Assembly: GCA_009917695.1 (NCBI GenBank)
Contig: JAACJG010000002.1
Coordinates: forward strand, 545,272-609,271
Source: Candidatus Rifleibacterium amylolyticum
Lineage (GTDB): Bacteria > Muiribacteriota > Ozemobacteria > Ozemobacterales > Ozemobacteraceae
DNA: 64,000 nucleotides
Reading direction: 5' to 3'
A program made the position numbers and the translations under genes. Below, piece by piece: positions 55,105 to 63,969 of the stretch. Position 1 is the stretch's first letter, and each line of letters begins with the position of its first letter. The notes under the pieces were generated by a model. The model saw only the letters and a list, made by a program, of their open reading frames with translations. It had not been told where the DNA came from and ran no database searches.

Positions 55105-55890
55105 ATGAACACAGCCAGACCACTTAACGCCAGCATCGCGCTGATGCTTATTATTCAGCTTTTCTGCCATGCCGCTGGCAACTCTGTCATGGCCCAGCAG
55201 AAATTTCCCGAATGGATGGATGAAGTTAAATTTGATTCCAGCGCCCGCCAGGGCATTAATGAACCGGCTATGCCGATTGACCCTGCGACTGGCCAGGCGG
55301 CTCAACAACGACCGCCACGCAAGGGCTTTAAACCGGAGTTGCCTGACTTCAGCAAAATGCGCGAGAAGGCCATAAAAATGGAGATAGAACGTAAGCAGAA
55401 GGATGCCAGCAGCCTCGAAGAATCTTACAGTCTGTCGTTAAAGAATCTCGATCAGCTTAAAGCAGGGAAAAGCCGGCTGGAGTTACTGCTGGCAGCGAAT
55501 CCTGGCGACAGCGAGCGATTGCAGATACTCGAAGGTCTTAAAGATATAGATGACAAGATCAAGGCCAGCGAAGAACTGCTTATGCTTATCGGCAACGCTT
55601 CAGCGACTCCTGCCCAGGCAATCGCCAGCCTGACCGCCGACCAGTTTAAACGCGCGGTCAAGCTTCAACAGCAACTGTTTTCGGACAAAGATGGCGCAAA
55701 AAATATGAAGAAACCCTCTCAACCAGAGCGGGCAGCTGCGCTCACCGCCGATACCGAAACCGACGAAGAAATCGAAGCGCGGGCGGCAAAGCTTCGCCAT
55801 CAACCTTACCGGCCAGGCCGGATAAAATCGTTCTACCGCGAATCGAAAGAAGCTCAGAAAAAAGCTGCCGAAGAAGGAATCGACGATTGA
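55105..55890 (+). CDS. Secreted helical protein of unknown function
   Basis: Encodes 261 residues from ATG 55105, chosen because it gives a good signal peptide (MNTARPLNASIALMLIIQLF..., cut near VMAQQK). The mature protein is rich in Lys, Glu and Gln, with a Pro-rich segment (about 45-75) and a long coiled coil (about 85-200). The C-terminus is basic. I do not recognise it. The following gene begins inside its stop codon and encodes another exported protein, so the two probably work together. Confidence 0.7.
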   Translation: MNTARPLNASIALMLIIQLFCHAAGNSVMAQQKFPEWMDEVKFDSSARQGINEPAMPIDPATGQAAQQRPPRKGFKPELPDFSKMREKAIKMEIERKQKDASSLEESYSLSLKNLDQLKAGKSRLELLLAANPGDSERLQILEGLKDIDDKIKASEELLMLIGNASATPAQAIASLTADQFKRAVKLQQQLFSDKDGAKNMKKPSQPERAAALTADTETDEEIEARAAKLRHQPYRPGRIKSFYRESKEAQKKAAEEGIDD

Positions 55891-56876
55891 AAAGAGCATT
55901 CACACATTGCATCGTCGCGCTGGCTCTCATAGCTATATTCTTCACATCTGAAAGCCAGGCGCAATATTCAGTCATCAAGGGCGATGAACCAAAAATCAGA
56001 GCGATTCTTTACGGCAAAGACAATCCGCGAGCTTTGATATACTACAAAAATCAGCGCCATCACGTAATCAGCAAGATGCGCCTCGATGAAGAATGGTTTA
56101 TCGAAGAAATCAGGCGCGAAAGCATTCTGTTCAAAAAATCTTCGACAAAGACTTTTGCCGAAATCTACATGAACCCGCCCAAACAGGCACGACGCCATCT
56201 CGACTGGTCGTTCTTCGGACACCCTCTGGCGTTGTGGGAAGCGATAGAGCTTCTCACCCATGGCTTCGGCTACCACGCAGTAATGCATTTTCAGGCCGGT
56301 GGTCCGGTAGTTCCCGGCACGCACGCCAACAGTCTCAAAACCATGCTGCGCAAGGTACTGCCGCCCAATCATTGTTTCGTCATCGATGGACCGCTGCTCA
56401 TGGTTCTACCGGTGCATCCATCAGGCGAAGCATGGACAGCCGTAATCGAACGCATGAAAAAAAGCTCGCCCGGACTGCTCACCCTGCGTTACCCCGGCCT
56501 GAATACGCCTGGCATAATCAATTCACGCGGTGATGATATTCAGTTCATCCTCAGAAAAATTTCGCTCGGCGGCAATGTGCCGATACAGTTTCCCCGCGAC
56601 CTGCATTTTCCTGTCTATGCAACATTTCGCAACGTGCCTTTTGCCCAGATTCTCTCCAACATAGTGTATTTAAACCAATGCATAATCATCGAACGCGAAG
56701 AAGGGCTCGAAGTAACTCCGTGGCCGCGCCAGATACTACAGCGACGGCCTTATGCCGACTACCCGCTCATAGAAAGTCTGCCATCAGAACCTCAGGAAGG
56801 CACCGGTCCGACACCGCCTCCGGTGATAATGGAACACCTCCTCGATCATCCGTTCGTGCAACAGAACATGGACTAA
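55887..56876 (+). CDS. Exported protein with PilP-like and STN-like regions
   Basis: Encodes 329 residues from TTG 55887 (TTGA overlap; AAGAAGGAA upstream). Signal peptide MKRAFTHCIVALALIAIFF. Residues ~25-90 (PKIRAILYGKDNPRALIYY ... KTFAEIYM) have the short beta pattern of the PilP/GspC homology region. Residues ~225-285 (FPVYATFRNVPFAQILSNIV, then IIIEREEGLEV) resemble the STN/secretin N-domain. This would fit a secretin-associated periplasmic protein. Neither match is certain. The gene is separate from the pilus operon at 30-38 kb. Confidence 0.6.
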   Translation: MKRAFTHCIVALALIAIFFTSESQAQYSVIKGDEPKIRAILYGKDNPRALIYYKNQRHHVISKMRLDEEWFIEEIRRESILFKKSSTKTFAEIYMNPPKQARRHLDWSFFGHPLALWEAIELLTHGFGYHAVMHFQAGGPVVPGTHANSLKTMLRKVLPPNHCFVIDGPLLMVLPVHPSGEAWTAVIERMKKSSPGLLTLRYPGLNTPGIINSRGDDIQFILRKISLGGNVPIQFPRDLHFPVYATFRNVPFAQILSNIVYLNQCIIIEREEGLEVTPWPRQILQRRPYADYPLIESLPSEPQEGTGPTPPPVIMEHLLDHPFVQQNMD

Positions 56877-56879
56877 TTG

Positions 56880-58058
56880 ATGAGCAAAGACATCCTTTCT
56901 TTACAGAAATGCCATAGTTACGAGCAGAAGCAGGTCGATGCCGCAGTCAGACAACTGCTCGAACCCTTTGGCGGCATGAGCAAACTGGTAAAATCTGGTC
57001 ATAAAGTGCTTATCAAGCCAAACATGCTCAGCTGCAAAGATCCAGACAAAGCCGCAACCACACACCCTGCCGTCATCGAAGCAGTTGCCAGACTTTGCAC
57101 CGAAGCCGGAGCGCAGGTGTTCATTGGCGACAGCCCACCATCTATTTTTGGTCGCACCGAAGACTTCTGGAACCGCACCGGCTTTGCCACTGCGGCTGCC
57201 AACACCGGTGCGCGCCTGCTCTGTTTCGAGAACGACGACAAACAGCCGTTAAGCTTTCCCAGCAATGGCCGACAGTTAACGGTATATGCAACCCGGCACT
57301 GTTTCGATGTCGATTTTGTCATCAACCTGCCCAAAATGAAAACGCATAACCTGACACGTATTACCGGCGCCACCAAGAATCTGTTCGGTCTGCTGCCCGG
57401 GCTGGCCAAGGCGCAGTGGCACAAGACTTTTCCGCGGCCGGTCGAATTCTCTAACTTCATTGTCGATCTCGCAAAGCAGTTACCCTGTCATCTGACTATC
57501 ATGGACGGCATCGAAGGCATGGACGGCCAGGGGCCATCCGGCGGCCGCGTCGTTAAACCAGGCATATTGCTGGCGGCCACCTCGCCAGTCACCGTTGATC
57601 TGGGCTTTTGCGGGGTAGTCGGGTTGAATCCAGCAGAAATACCAATGCTGAACCACTGCCGCGAACTGGCCTGGGGCCCTGCCACCCTGGACCAGTTGCA
57701 AATAGTCGGAACACCTCTGGCTGATGCCAGAATTGCTGATTATCGAGTGCCACGTCTGGTTCCAGCCTCCTTCATTCCAGAATGGCTGCTCAACTTTGCC
57801 CGTAAGCTGGCATGGGCAGGCCCGGCGCTTTTGCCCAACCTCTGCATAAAATGCGGGCGTTGTCAGAAAATCTGCCCGGCCGATGCCATAGAGATAGGCG
57901 AAAATGGAGCGACGTTCAACAAAGATCGCTGTATTTCCTGCTTCTGCTGCATGGAAGTCTGCCCGGTTGATGCCATCGAAATGAGAACCAGTCTTCTACT
58001 CGGCCTGATTTTTAAAATGCGCGGACTTAAACGCAAACTCAAAAAACATAACAATTGA
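56880..58058 (+). CDS. DUF362 protein with two [4Fe-4S] ferredoxin motifs
   Basis: Encodes 392 residues from ATG 56880. The N-terminal ~290 residues are the DUF362 domain (VLIKPNMLSCKDPDKAATTHP, INLPKMKTHNLTRITGATKNLFGLLPG). The C-terminal part has two ferredoxin clusters, CIKCGRCQKICPADAIEI and CISCFCCMEVCPVDAIEM. The reaction is unknown. It is cytosolic and lies in front of the LpxL-like gene with a 4-base overlap, which may be an accident of gene packing or may mean a link to envelope synthesis. Confidence 0.92.
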   Translation: MSKDILSLQKCHSYEQKQVDAAVRQLLEPFGGMSKLVKSGHKVLIKPNMLSCKDPDKAATTHPAVIEAVARLCTEAGAQVFIGDSPPSIFGRTEDFWNRTGFATAAANTGARLLCFENDDKQPLSFPSNGRQLTVYATRHCFDVDFVINLPKMKTHNLTRITGATKNLFGLLPGLAKAQWHKTFPRPVEFSNFIVDLAKQLPCHLTIMDGIEGMDGQGPSGGRVVKPGILLAATSPVTVDLGFCGVVGLNPAEIPMLNHCRELAWGPATLDQLQIVGTPLADARIADYRVPRLVPASFIPEWLLNFARKLAWAGPALLPNLCIKCGRCQKICPADAIEIGENGATFNKDRCISCFCCMEVCPVDAIEMRTSLLLGLIFKMRGLKRKLKKHNN

Positions 58059-59005
58059 AGTCAACACTTAAAAAGCTTTTCAATCCTGTTCTGGCATGGC
58101 TGCTCGACTATCTCGCCCGCAGCTGCAGCAGCATGCCATTCTCCCGCAAAAAAAAGCTGGCACAGCTGTTGACCTTTTTTGTCTGGCGCATTATCGGACT
58201 GCGGCGCCGCGAAGTAATTGCAAGTCTGCAGCTGCATCTTGAACTGACCGAGGCGCAGGCCGAAAAACTCGGAGAAAAGGTCTATCAGCACTTTTTGCTC
58301 AATTCTTTCGAAATGGCTTCACTGGCCTATATAAGCCGCGAAGATCTGCTCGCCAGAATAAAAATCGAGGGACTCGAACATCTCGACACAGCGATGAAGC
58401 GAAACCATGGCGCCATCATAGTTTCCGGCCATTTTGGGCTGTGGGAAATGATTCCACAATGGCTCGCCGTTAACGGTTACCCGGTCTGCACAGTGGTAAG
58501 GCGCCAGAATAACCCGCACGTCGATGCCTGGATGGAAAACATGCGGCGCCGCCTCGGTGGCAAAACGACCGACTCAGGGTTCGGCATCAGAGAAATCCTG
58601 CGTTCGATCAGGCGCGGCCAGATACTTGCGCTGATGGTCGATCAGGACAACGGAAAACAGGGAATATTCGTGCCTTTTTTCCGACGTTACGCCTCAGCTC
58701 CGACCGGCCCGGCCCAGCTGTCACTCAAAACCGGCGCGCCGATCGTGCCTCTGTTCATGTTTCCAAACTACTGTGGTCAGCATCTTTTCAAGATCTACCC
58801 GCCAATCTACCCCGAAAACTACACAAACGATATCACTGGTCAGCAACAGATCACAGCCTGCTACACACAGCTGCTTGAAGAACTGGTCAGACAACAGCCG
58901 CAAGACTGGTTCTGGCTGCACCGCCGCTGGAAAACCCAGCCGGCATACGCCCCCGACAACCCCTGGGCCCGCCTCGCCAATGACCAGGAAAACGCTCCCC
59001 GCTAA
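58055..59005 (+). CDS. Lipid A-type lauroyl/myristoyl acyltransferase (LpxL/HtrB family)
   Basis: Encodes 316 residues from TTG 58055, overlapping the DUF362 stop. The conserved catalytic HX4E motif is SGHFGLWEM, with GGKTTDSGFGIREILRSI and VDQDNGKQGIFVPFF in place for acceptor binding. These inner-membrane enzymes add secondary acyl chains to Kdo-lipid A. kdtA lies downstream, which supports a lipid A role. Confidence 0.9.
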   Translation: MKSTLKKLFNPVLAWLLDYLARSCSSMPFSRKKKLAQLLTFFVWRIIGLRRREVIASLQLHLELTEAQAEKLGEKVYQHFLLNSFEMASLAYISREDLLARIKIEGLEHLDTAMKRNHGAIIVSGHFGLWEMIPQWLAVNGYPVCTVVRRQNNPHVDAWMENMRRRLGGKTTDSGFGIREILRSIRRGQILALMVDQDNGKQGIFVPFFRRYASAPTGPAQLSLKTGAPIVPLFMFPNYCGQHLFKIYPPIYPENYTNDITGQQQITACYTQLLEELVRQQPQDWFWLHRRWKTQPAYAPDNPWARLANDQENAPR

Positions 59006-59037
59006 CTTTCATCTTTACATTGCTTTACAAGTTGTTT

Positions 59038-59066
59038 TTGACTTACAGCCTGATAAAGGCTAAATA
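59038..59066 (+). promoter_or_regulatory. Putative promoter of the kdtA cluster
   Basis: TTGACT (59038-59043) and TAAATA (59061-59066) are 17 bases apart within the 124-base gap before kdtA. The -10 is weak. Confidence 0.35.
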
Positions 59067-59129
59067 TATACTTATTGAAAACTGGAGAAAAAGCAGAATC
59101 GAAGTGCACAAGATTCTGCGCCGAATTTA

Positions 59130-60407
59130 ATGAGCAAAATTTACCTTAAAGCATATCAGTGGCTGCTGCGAGGCATAGTCGAGCTGCTCGACGTGTTTCC
59201 GCCGCGCCGCATCGAAAAAGAAGAATTTGCTCTGCGTAAGGGTATTCTGCCCGATGATTACGAAGCTCCAGCCGAAGGAACTTTCTGGATACACGGCGCC
59301 TCGCTTGGCGAAGTGATTACCCTGCGCCCATTTCTGCGGGAAATGGCGCAGCAGTATGGCAAAGACCGCATAATCTGCACCGCTACGACACTCGACGGCC
59401 TGCGCCAGCTCAAAGTCGATGCCATCTGCGGCTTTGCAACTCTTCTGCCGATCGAACTGCCGGCATTCATAATACCCTTCATCGAAAAGATCAGGCCAAA
59501 GCTCATGCTGATCAGCGAAACCGAGATATGGCCGTTGCTTCTCGACACCCTGGCCCGCAAGAACGTCCCTTACGGCATCATCAACGGGCGAATCAACGAA
59601 AAAACCGTGCGGTTGATGCGCATCGCCTGGCCACTGTTTGAACCGGCGATCAGCAACATGGCATTTGTGTTTCCCCAGGAAAAGCAGTATCAGCGCCGAT
59701 TCAGAATACTTGGCGTCAATACCGGAAAGCAGAAAACACTCGGCTGTTTTAAATACGACATTGCCGAAGCCCAGCCCGACACCGAAAAAATTCGCGCGAA
59801 AGCAGGAATTGCGCCGGACCGACCGGTTCTGCTCTTTGGCAGCACACATCCCGGCGAAGAAGAACTGATCCTCGAAGCGCTCGATCCTTTCTGGAACGAG
59901 CTCAACGCGACCATAGTAATAGCTCCGCGCCATGTCAAGCGAACAGATGAGCTCGAAAGCCTCTTCAAAAAGCGCAAACTTGAATACCAGAAGGTCTCAG
60001 AAAACCCTGAAAAAACCAACAAACTGCTGCTTGTCGATACCATGGGTGAACTGCGAAATTTTTATGCAATTTCAGCACTGGCTTTTGTTGGCGGCAGTCT
60101 GATCAAGCGCGGCGGCCACAATCTGATGGAACCGGCGGCCTTTGCCAGGCCGATCATAACCGGGCCCAACACATTCAATTTCCGTTACGAAATGATGGCT
60201 TTAAACCGTGCCCGCGCTGTCATCACCGTTAACAACTCACACGAACTCAGCGAAACCATACGCGAATGGTTACAGAATAAAGATGCTTTCAACGAATACG
60301 GTGTTCGTGCCAGGCAGGTTCTTGATTCAATGTCGGGCGCCTGCCATCGAACAATAGAAAATCTTCAGAACATGAACCTGCTGCCACCATGTCAGAAACC
60401 GAAATAG
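59130..60407 (+). CDS. waaA: 3-deoxy-D-manno-octulosonate (Kdo) transferase
   Basis: Encodes 425 residues, the usual length. The membrane-anchoring N-terminus and WIHGASLGEVITLRPF with the catalytic Glu are followed by a GT-B C-terminal half with LLFGSTHPGEEELI, IIAPRHVKRTDEL and FVGGSLIKRGGHNLMEPAAF. It transfers Kdo from CMP-Kdo to lipid A precursor. The next gene overlaps by 19 bases. Number of Kdo units added cannot be told from sequence. Confidence 0.95.
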   Translation: MSKIYLKAYQWLLRGIVELLDVFPPRRIEKEEFALRKGILPDDYEAPAEGTFWIHGASLGEVITLRPFLREMAQQYGKDRIICTATTLDGLRQLKVDAICGFATLLPIELPAFIIPFIEKIRPKLMLISETEIWPLLLDTLARKNVPYGIINGRINEKTVRLMRIAWPLFEPAISNMAFVFPQEKQYQRRFRILGVNTGKQKTLGCFKYDIAEAQPDTEKIRAKAGIAPDRPVLLFGSTHPGEEELILEALDPFWNELNATIVIAPRHVKRTDELESLFKKRKLEYQKVSENPEKTNKLLLVDTMGELRNFYAISALAFVGGSLIKRGGHNLMEPAAFARPIITGPNTFNFRYEMMALNRARAVITVNNSHELSETIREWLQNKDAFNEYGVRARQVLDSMSGACHRTIENLQNMNLLPPCQKPK

Positions 60408-61363
60408 TATTGCGCCTGAACGCCATGGGCGATATTCTGCTCACGGTTCCCACACTGCGTGCGATTGCTGAGCGCGGAATCGATGTAAACCTGGTAATTC
60501 ACGGCAGATGGTCGCAACTTGGCGAGTTCCTGCCGGCAAAGGTCCATTATTACAACGGCACCGGCAGTCTTATCAGGCTCGCCGGACAGCTCAAAAAGCT
60601 GCACGCAAGGGCCGTATTCGACCTTCAGGGAAAGCTTTCGACAATAGCCCTGCGCTCGATGCTCAATGCGCCAATAACCAGAGTTTACCAGAAACGCAAC
60701 CTCAGTGAACAACTGCTGGCACTGCGGGGAAAATACCCGTTGCGCTTCTCGGATCAACGCCCGATCTGGCAGAAATACGCAGAAGTCTGTGGTGTAAATG
60801 TCGACAACCCTGACGCATCACTGAATTTGAGCAAAGACTATCTCGCTGCCTGCCGCAAAATTCTGCAGGAACTGGAATTGCCAGAAAAACAGTTTATTCT
60901 GCTGCACCCCGACGCCTCAAAACCTGGCAAGCAGATTCCGGAATCATTACTTGAAGCATTGCAGCAAGGGTTACCGCTGCTAACTGCCATAATCGGCACC
61001 AGCACCACTGACTTGCCATCAGGCATCAGGGCCCTCGATCTGCGAAACCGTTTCTCGCTTTACCATCTGCCAGGCATAATAAGTCTGGCGGCTGCTGTCA
61101 TCTCTTCTGATTCAGGGCCAATGCACCTGGCACGCGCCGTCGGCACACCTCTGGCCGCAATCTTCTTTCAGACCTGCCCGTCGCTGGGTTTTGCCCCGAT
61201 ACCTGCCGATAATGTAATGGTGATCTCTGAACCCATGCCCTGTAAGCCATGCAGTCTGCATGGGCAGAATGATGAGTGCCCCGAAGGCCATTTTGCCTGT
61301 CGCAACATAGACCTGCCCGGCACCGTTGATAAAATTGCACGGTTTCTTGCGAACTTTATATGA
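60389..61363 (+). CDS. Glycosyltransferase family 9 (heptosyltransferase-like) 1
   Basis: Encodes 324 residues of GT family 9: N-terminal VLRLNAMGDILLTVPTLRA, an HPDASKPGKQIPE nucleotide-sugar loop and SSDSGPMHLARAVGTPLAAIF. A C-terminal Cys set (CKPCSLHGQNDEC, FACRN) is unusual but typical of this group. It probably adds a heptose or other sugar to the lipopolysaccharide core. It is the first of three tandem GT9 genes. Confidence 0.88.
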   Translation: MSETEIVLRLNAMGDILLTVPTLRAIAERGIDVNLVIHGRWSQLGEFLPAKVHYYNGTGSLIRLAGQLKKLHARAVFDLQGKLSTIALRSMLNAPITRVYQKRNLSEQLLALRGKYPLRFSDQRPIWQKYAEVCGVNVDNPDASLNLSKDYLAACRKILQELELPEKQFILLHPDASKPGKQIPESLLEALQQGLPLLTAIIGTSTTDLPSGIRALDLRNRFSLYHLPGIISLAAAVISSDSGPMHLARAVGTPLAAIFFQTCPSLGFAPIPADNVMVISEPMPCKPCSLHGQNDECPEGHFACRNIDLPGTVDKIARFLANFI

Positions 61364-62361
61364 AAACCATTTTTATAGGCCTTAACTGGCTTGGCGACAT
61401 AATCATGTCGGCACCGGCGATAACCGCCGTGCCTGGCGAAATTCACATAGTTACCCGTCCGCATCTCGCTGAATTGTATCAGCTTTTGCCGGGCAATCTG
61501 ATCGTTCATCCGATAGACACCAAAGCCGCATTTTTCGAAGTTATCAATGCCCTCAAACCTTTGCGCAAAATCAAGGCTGAACATGTTATAACCCTGCCCG
61601 ACTCGTGGCGGGCGGCAATTCTTGCCAGAGCCTGCGGCGGCAGCGAGAGCATCGGCTTTGCCAACCAGATGCGGGGGCTGCTGCTCGACAATGCCATCGA
61701 CAAGCCTGATAATTTCAAACAGATGCACGAGTCTGACCTGCATTTCATGCTGGTAAAAGAAGCCGGGCTGGCCAGCGACAAGCCGCCATTGCCAATATAT
61801 AAACCAACCGACGAGCTTCGGCGGACAGTATTTGCCCGATTCGGGCTCGACGAAAGACAACCATATATGGTTCTCGCACCAGGCGCTGCTTTTGGCTCAG
61901 CCAAACGCTGGCCACCCGAAAAGTATGCTGAGCTAGCCAGCCTCATTGCAGGCGCCTATGAAATACCAGTTGTTTTAACCGCCGGCAGCAGCGAGACTTC
62001 GCTTACCCGGCAAATCTGTGAAGAGGCACGCGGAAATCTGGTCGATACCGCCGGGCAGACCAGCCTGACCGAGCTGGCCTGTATGCTTTCCGGCGCAAAA
62101 GCTCTTATCAGCAATGATTCTGGCACAATGCATCTCGGTGCCCTGTGCGGAACGCCCACAGTCATACCGGTCGGCCCGACCGACATGACGCGCACCGGGC
62201 CGCTGAATCCAAAGTCAATCGCTGTCAGCACCGATATCTGCCCGCAGGCACCATGCCGACAAAGAATCTGCCCACGCCAGGACCATATCTGCATGCAGAA
62301 TATCAGTGCCATGGCAATCTTTGCCGAGTTACAGAAACTGCTTGGTGACAGCCATGGCTGA
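61360..62361 (+). CDS. waaF: Lipopolysaccharide heptosyltransferase II-like
   Basis: Encodes 333 residues. The NWLGDIIMSAP start, PGAAFGSAKRWPPEKYAEL and SNDSGTMHLGALCGTPTVIPVGPT motifs are those of WaaF. It overlaps the previous gene by 4 bases. It should transfer a heptose from ADP-heptose to the inner core. A Cys-rich end (CPQAPCRQRICPRQDHIC) matches the known pattern for the family. Confidence 0.9.
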   Translation: MKTIFIGLNWLGDIIMSAPAITAVPGEIHIVTRPHLAELYQLLPGNLIVHPIDTKAAFFEVINALKPLRKIKAEHVITLPDSWRAAILARACGGSESIGFANQMRGLLLDNAIDKPDNFKQMHESDLHFMLVKEAGLASDKPPLPIYKPTDELRRTVFARFGLDERQPYMVLAPGAAFGSAKRWPPEKYAELASLIAGAYEIPVVLTAGSSETSLTRQICEEARGNLVDTAGQTSLTELACMLSGAKALISNDSGTMHLGALCGTPTVIPVGPTDMTRTGPLNPKSIAVSTDICPQAPCRQRICPRQDHICMQNISAMAIFAELQKLLGDSHG

Positions 62362-63361
62362 CCCGCGTTTTCTGGTGTCACGCACCGACCGCGCTGGCGA
62401 CCTGATTCTGACTCTGCCGCTGTTTCGTGAATTGCGCAAAAATTTTTCCGGCGCGCACATTGTTGCTCATGTACGCTCATATACTGCGCCATTGCTCAAG
62501 CTCTGCCCCGAAGTCGATGAGGTCATTATCGACGACAGTTACCCGGTCGGCCTGCTGTCATTACCTCTGGTCAAGGCATTCAAGCAACTGTCGATCGATC
62601 ACTGCTTTATCGTGCATCCGACCGGTCGCGCGATTCTGAGTGCCTGGCGCGCCGGCATCAGTCACCGCACCGGCCGCGCTTCGAATATCTGGCAACTGCT
62701 GCTTAACGATCGACATGTACAAAAGCGCTCACGCAACGAAAAACACGAGTTCTGCTACAATCTTGATCTTTTGTCAGGTACTGTCGCCAACATCGACTAT
62801 ACCCCCTATCATTTCAGGCTTGCTGAACTGCAGAAATCATCTGGCGCAGAAATTGTTTCGTCGCTGGGCTTGCTGCGACCGGTTATCATTCACCCCGGCC
62901 ATGGCGGGTCTGCGCATAATATCAGCACAGCACGCTATGCTGAACTTGCCAGAATGCTGCTGAAACAGGACATTCCGGTCCTGATAAGCCTGGGGCCGGG
63001 AGAAGAAGAGCTTAAGAGCCACTTTGAGCCACTTAAGTGCGAGATACTCAATTTCTTGTGCAATGTTCCAGACCTTGCCGGCCTGGCCGAAGTTTTTTCA
63101 GCCTGCGCTGGTTTTATTGGCGGCTCAACCGGCCCGCTGCATCTGGCGGCGGCGCTGCAACTGCCGACAGTCGCTTTTTTCCCGCCGGTGGCGGCAATGA
63201 CACCGAAGCGCTGGGGTCCGGTCGGCAACCGCAGTCTTGTTCTCAAGCCAGATATGAGTTATTGTAATGGCAGATGTGACAACTGCGCCAGTAAAGGCTG
63301 CATGGCCAGTATCGCACTCGAACCTGCGGCAGAGTGGATTTCACAGGAACTGAAAGTTTGA
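62354..63361 (+). CDS. Glycosyltransferase family 9 (heptosyltransferase-like) 3
   Basis: Encodes 335 residues from ATG 62354, which overlaps the waaF end by 8 bases; GTG 62345 is possible. Motifs: VSRTDRAGDLILTLPLFREL, IIHPGHGGSAHNIS and GGSTGPLHLAAALQLPTVAFF. The C-terminal NGRCDNCASKGCMASI has four Cys. Acceptor unknown; probably outer part of the core. Confidence 0.87.
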   Translation: MADPRFLVSRTDRAGDLILTLPLFRELRKNFSGAHIVAHVRSYTAPLLKLCPEVDEVIIDDSYPVGLLSLPLVKAFKQLSIDHCFIVHPTGRAILSAWRAGISHRTGRASNIWQLLLNDRHVQKRSRNEKHEFCYNLDLLSGTVANIDYTPYHFRLAELQKSSGAEIVSSLGLLRPVIIHPGHGGSAHNISTARYAELARMLLKQDIPVLISLGPGEEELKSHFEPLKCEILNFLCNVPDLAGLAEVFSACAGFIGGSTGPLHLAAALQLPTVAFFPPVAAMTPKRWGPVGNRSLVLKPDMSYCNGRCDNCASKGCMASIALEPAAEWISQELKV

Positions 63362-63795
63362 ATACCTCGATTATAATCAACGACGAATTAACAATACCGG
63401 CAGACCTTCTTCAGGTCAGCGCCGTGCGCTCATCCGGACCGGGCGGGCAGAATGTTAACAAGGTCGCGACCTGCATAGAGCTGCGGTTCAATCCTGAGCG
63501 CTGTGACCTGCTCGGCGCGGCCGTGGTTAATCGTCTGCTGACACTGGCCGGCAAACGTGTCGATTCTGAAAACACAATCATCATCACCAGCCAGAAATAC
63601 CGCGAACAGTCACGCAATCTCGATGACGCCTGCGAAAAGCTGCGTCAGCTCATTGTCAAGGCCCTGGTGCCCCCCAAGCCACGCAAGCCAACCCGCCCGA
63701 CCCGGGCCTCGGTACAAAAACGCATCACCAAAAAACGCCAGGCCAGCCAAAAAAAATCGCAACGCCGCCAGCGCGACTGGTCAGACGACGACTGA
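63358..63795 (+). CDS. arfB: Alternative ribosome-rescue factor ArfB (YaeJ)
   Basis: Encodes 145 residues from TTG 63358, which overlaps the previous stop (TTGA), as in other genes of this cluster. The GGQ loop is SSGPGGQNVNK and the C-terminal tail is Lys/Arg-rich (RASVQKRITKKRQASQKKS), which inserts in the empty mRNA channel. It hydrolyses peptidyl-tRNA on ribosomes stalled on truncated mRNA. The short length without the codon-recognition domain separates it from RF1/RF2. Confidence 0.93.
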   Translation: MNTSIIINDELTIPADLLQVSAVRSSGPGGQNVNKVATCIELRFNPERCDLLGAAVVNRLLTLAGKRVDSENTIIITSQKYREQSRNLDDACEKLRQLIVKALVPPKPRKPTRPTRASVQKRITKKRQASQKKSQRRQRDWSDDD

Positions 63796-63969
63796 CCACC
63801 CTGTGATCTGGCCCTATAACCATTCAAAAACTCTATTTCGACCAGGCTGTCTTTCACCATTTGATCAGATATCGGCAGGCATCAAATAATAGTTGACCTC
63901 AGGCTGCTGGTCTATTACCATCAGATATATATAAGTGATCTTGAGGGTCGTGAAGAGGAAATTTCCCTT

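Noticed and set aside
59127..59933. Open frame of 268 codons on the minus strand
   Set aside because: It is antisense to the Kdo transferase gene and shows no domain pattern.
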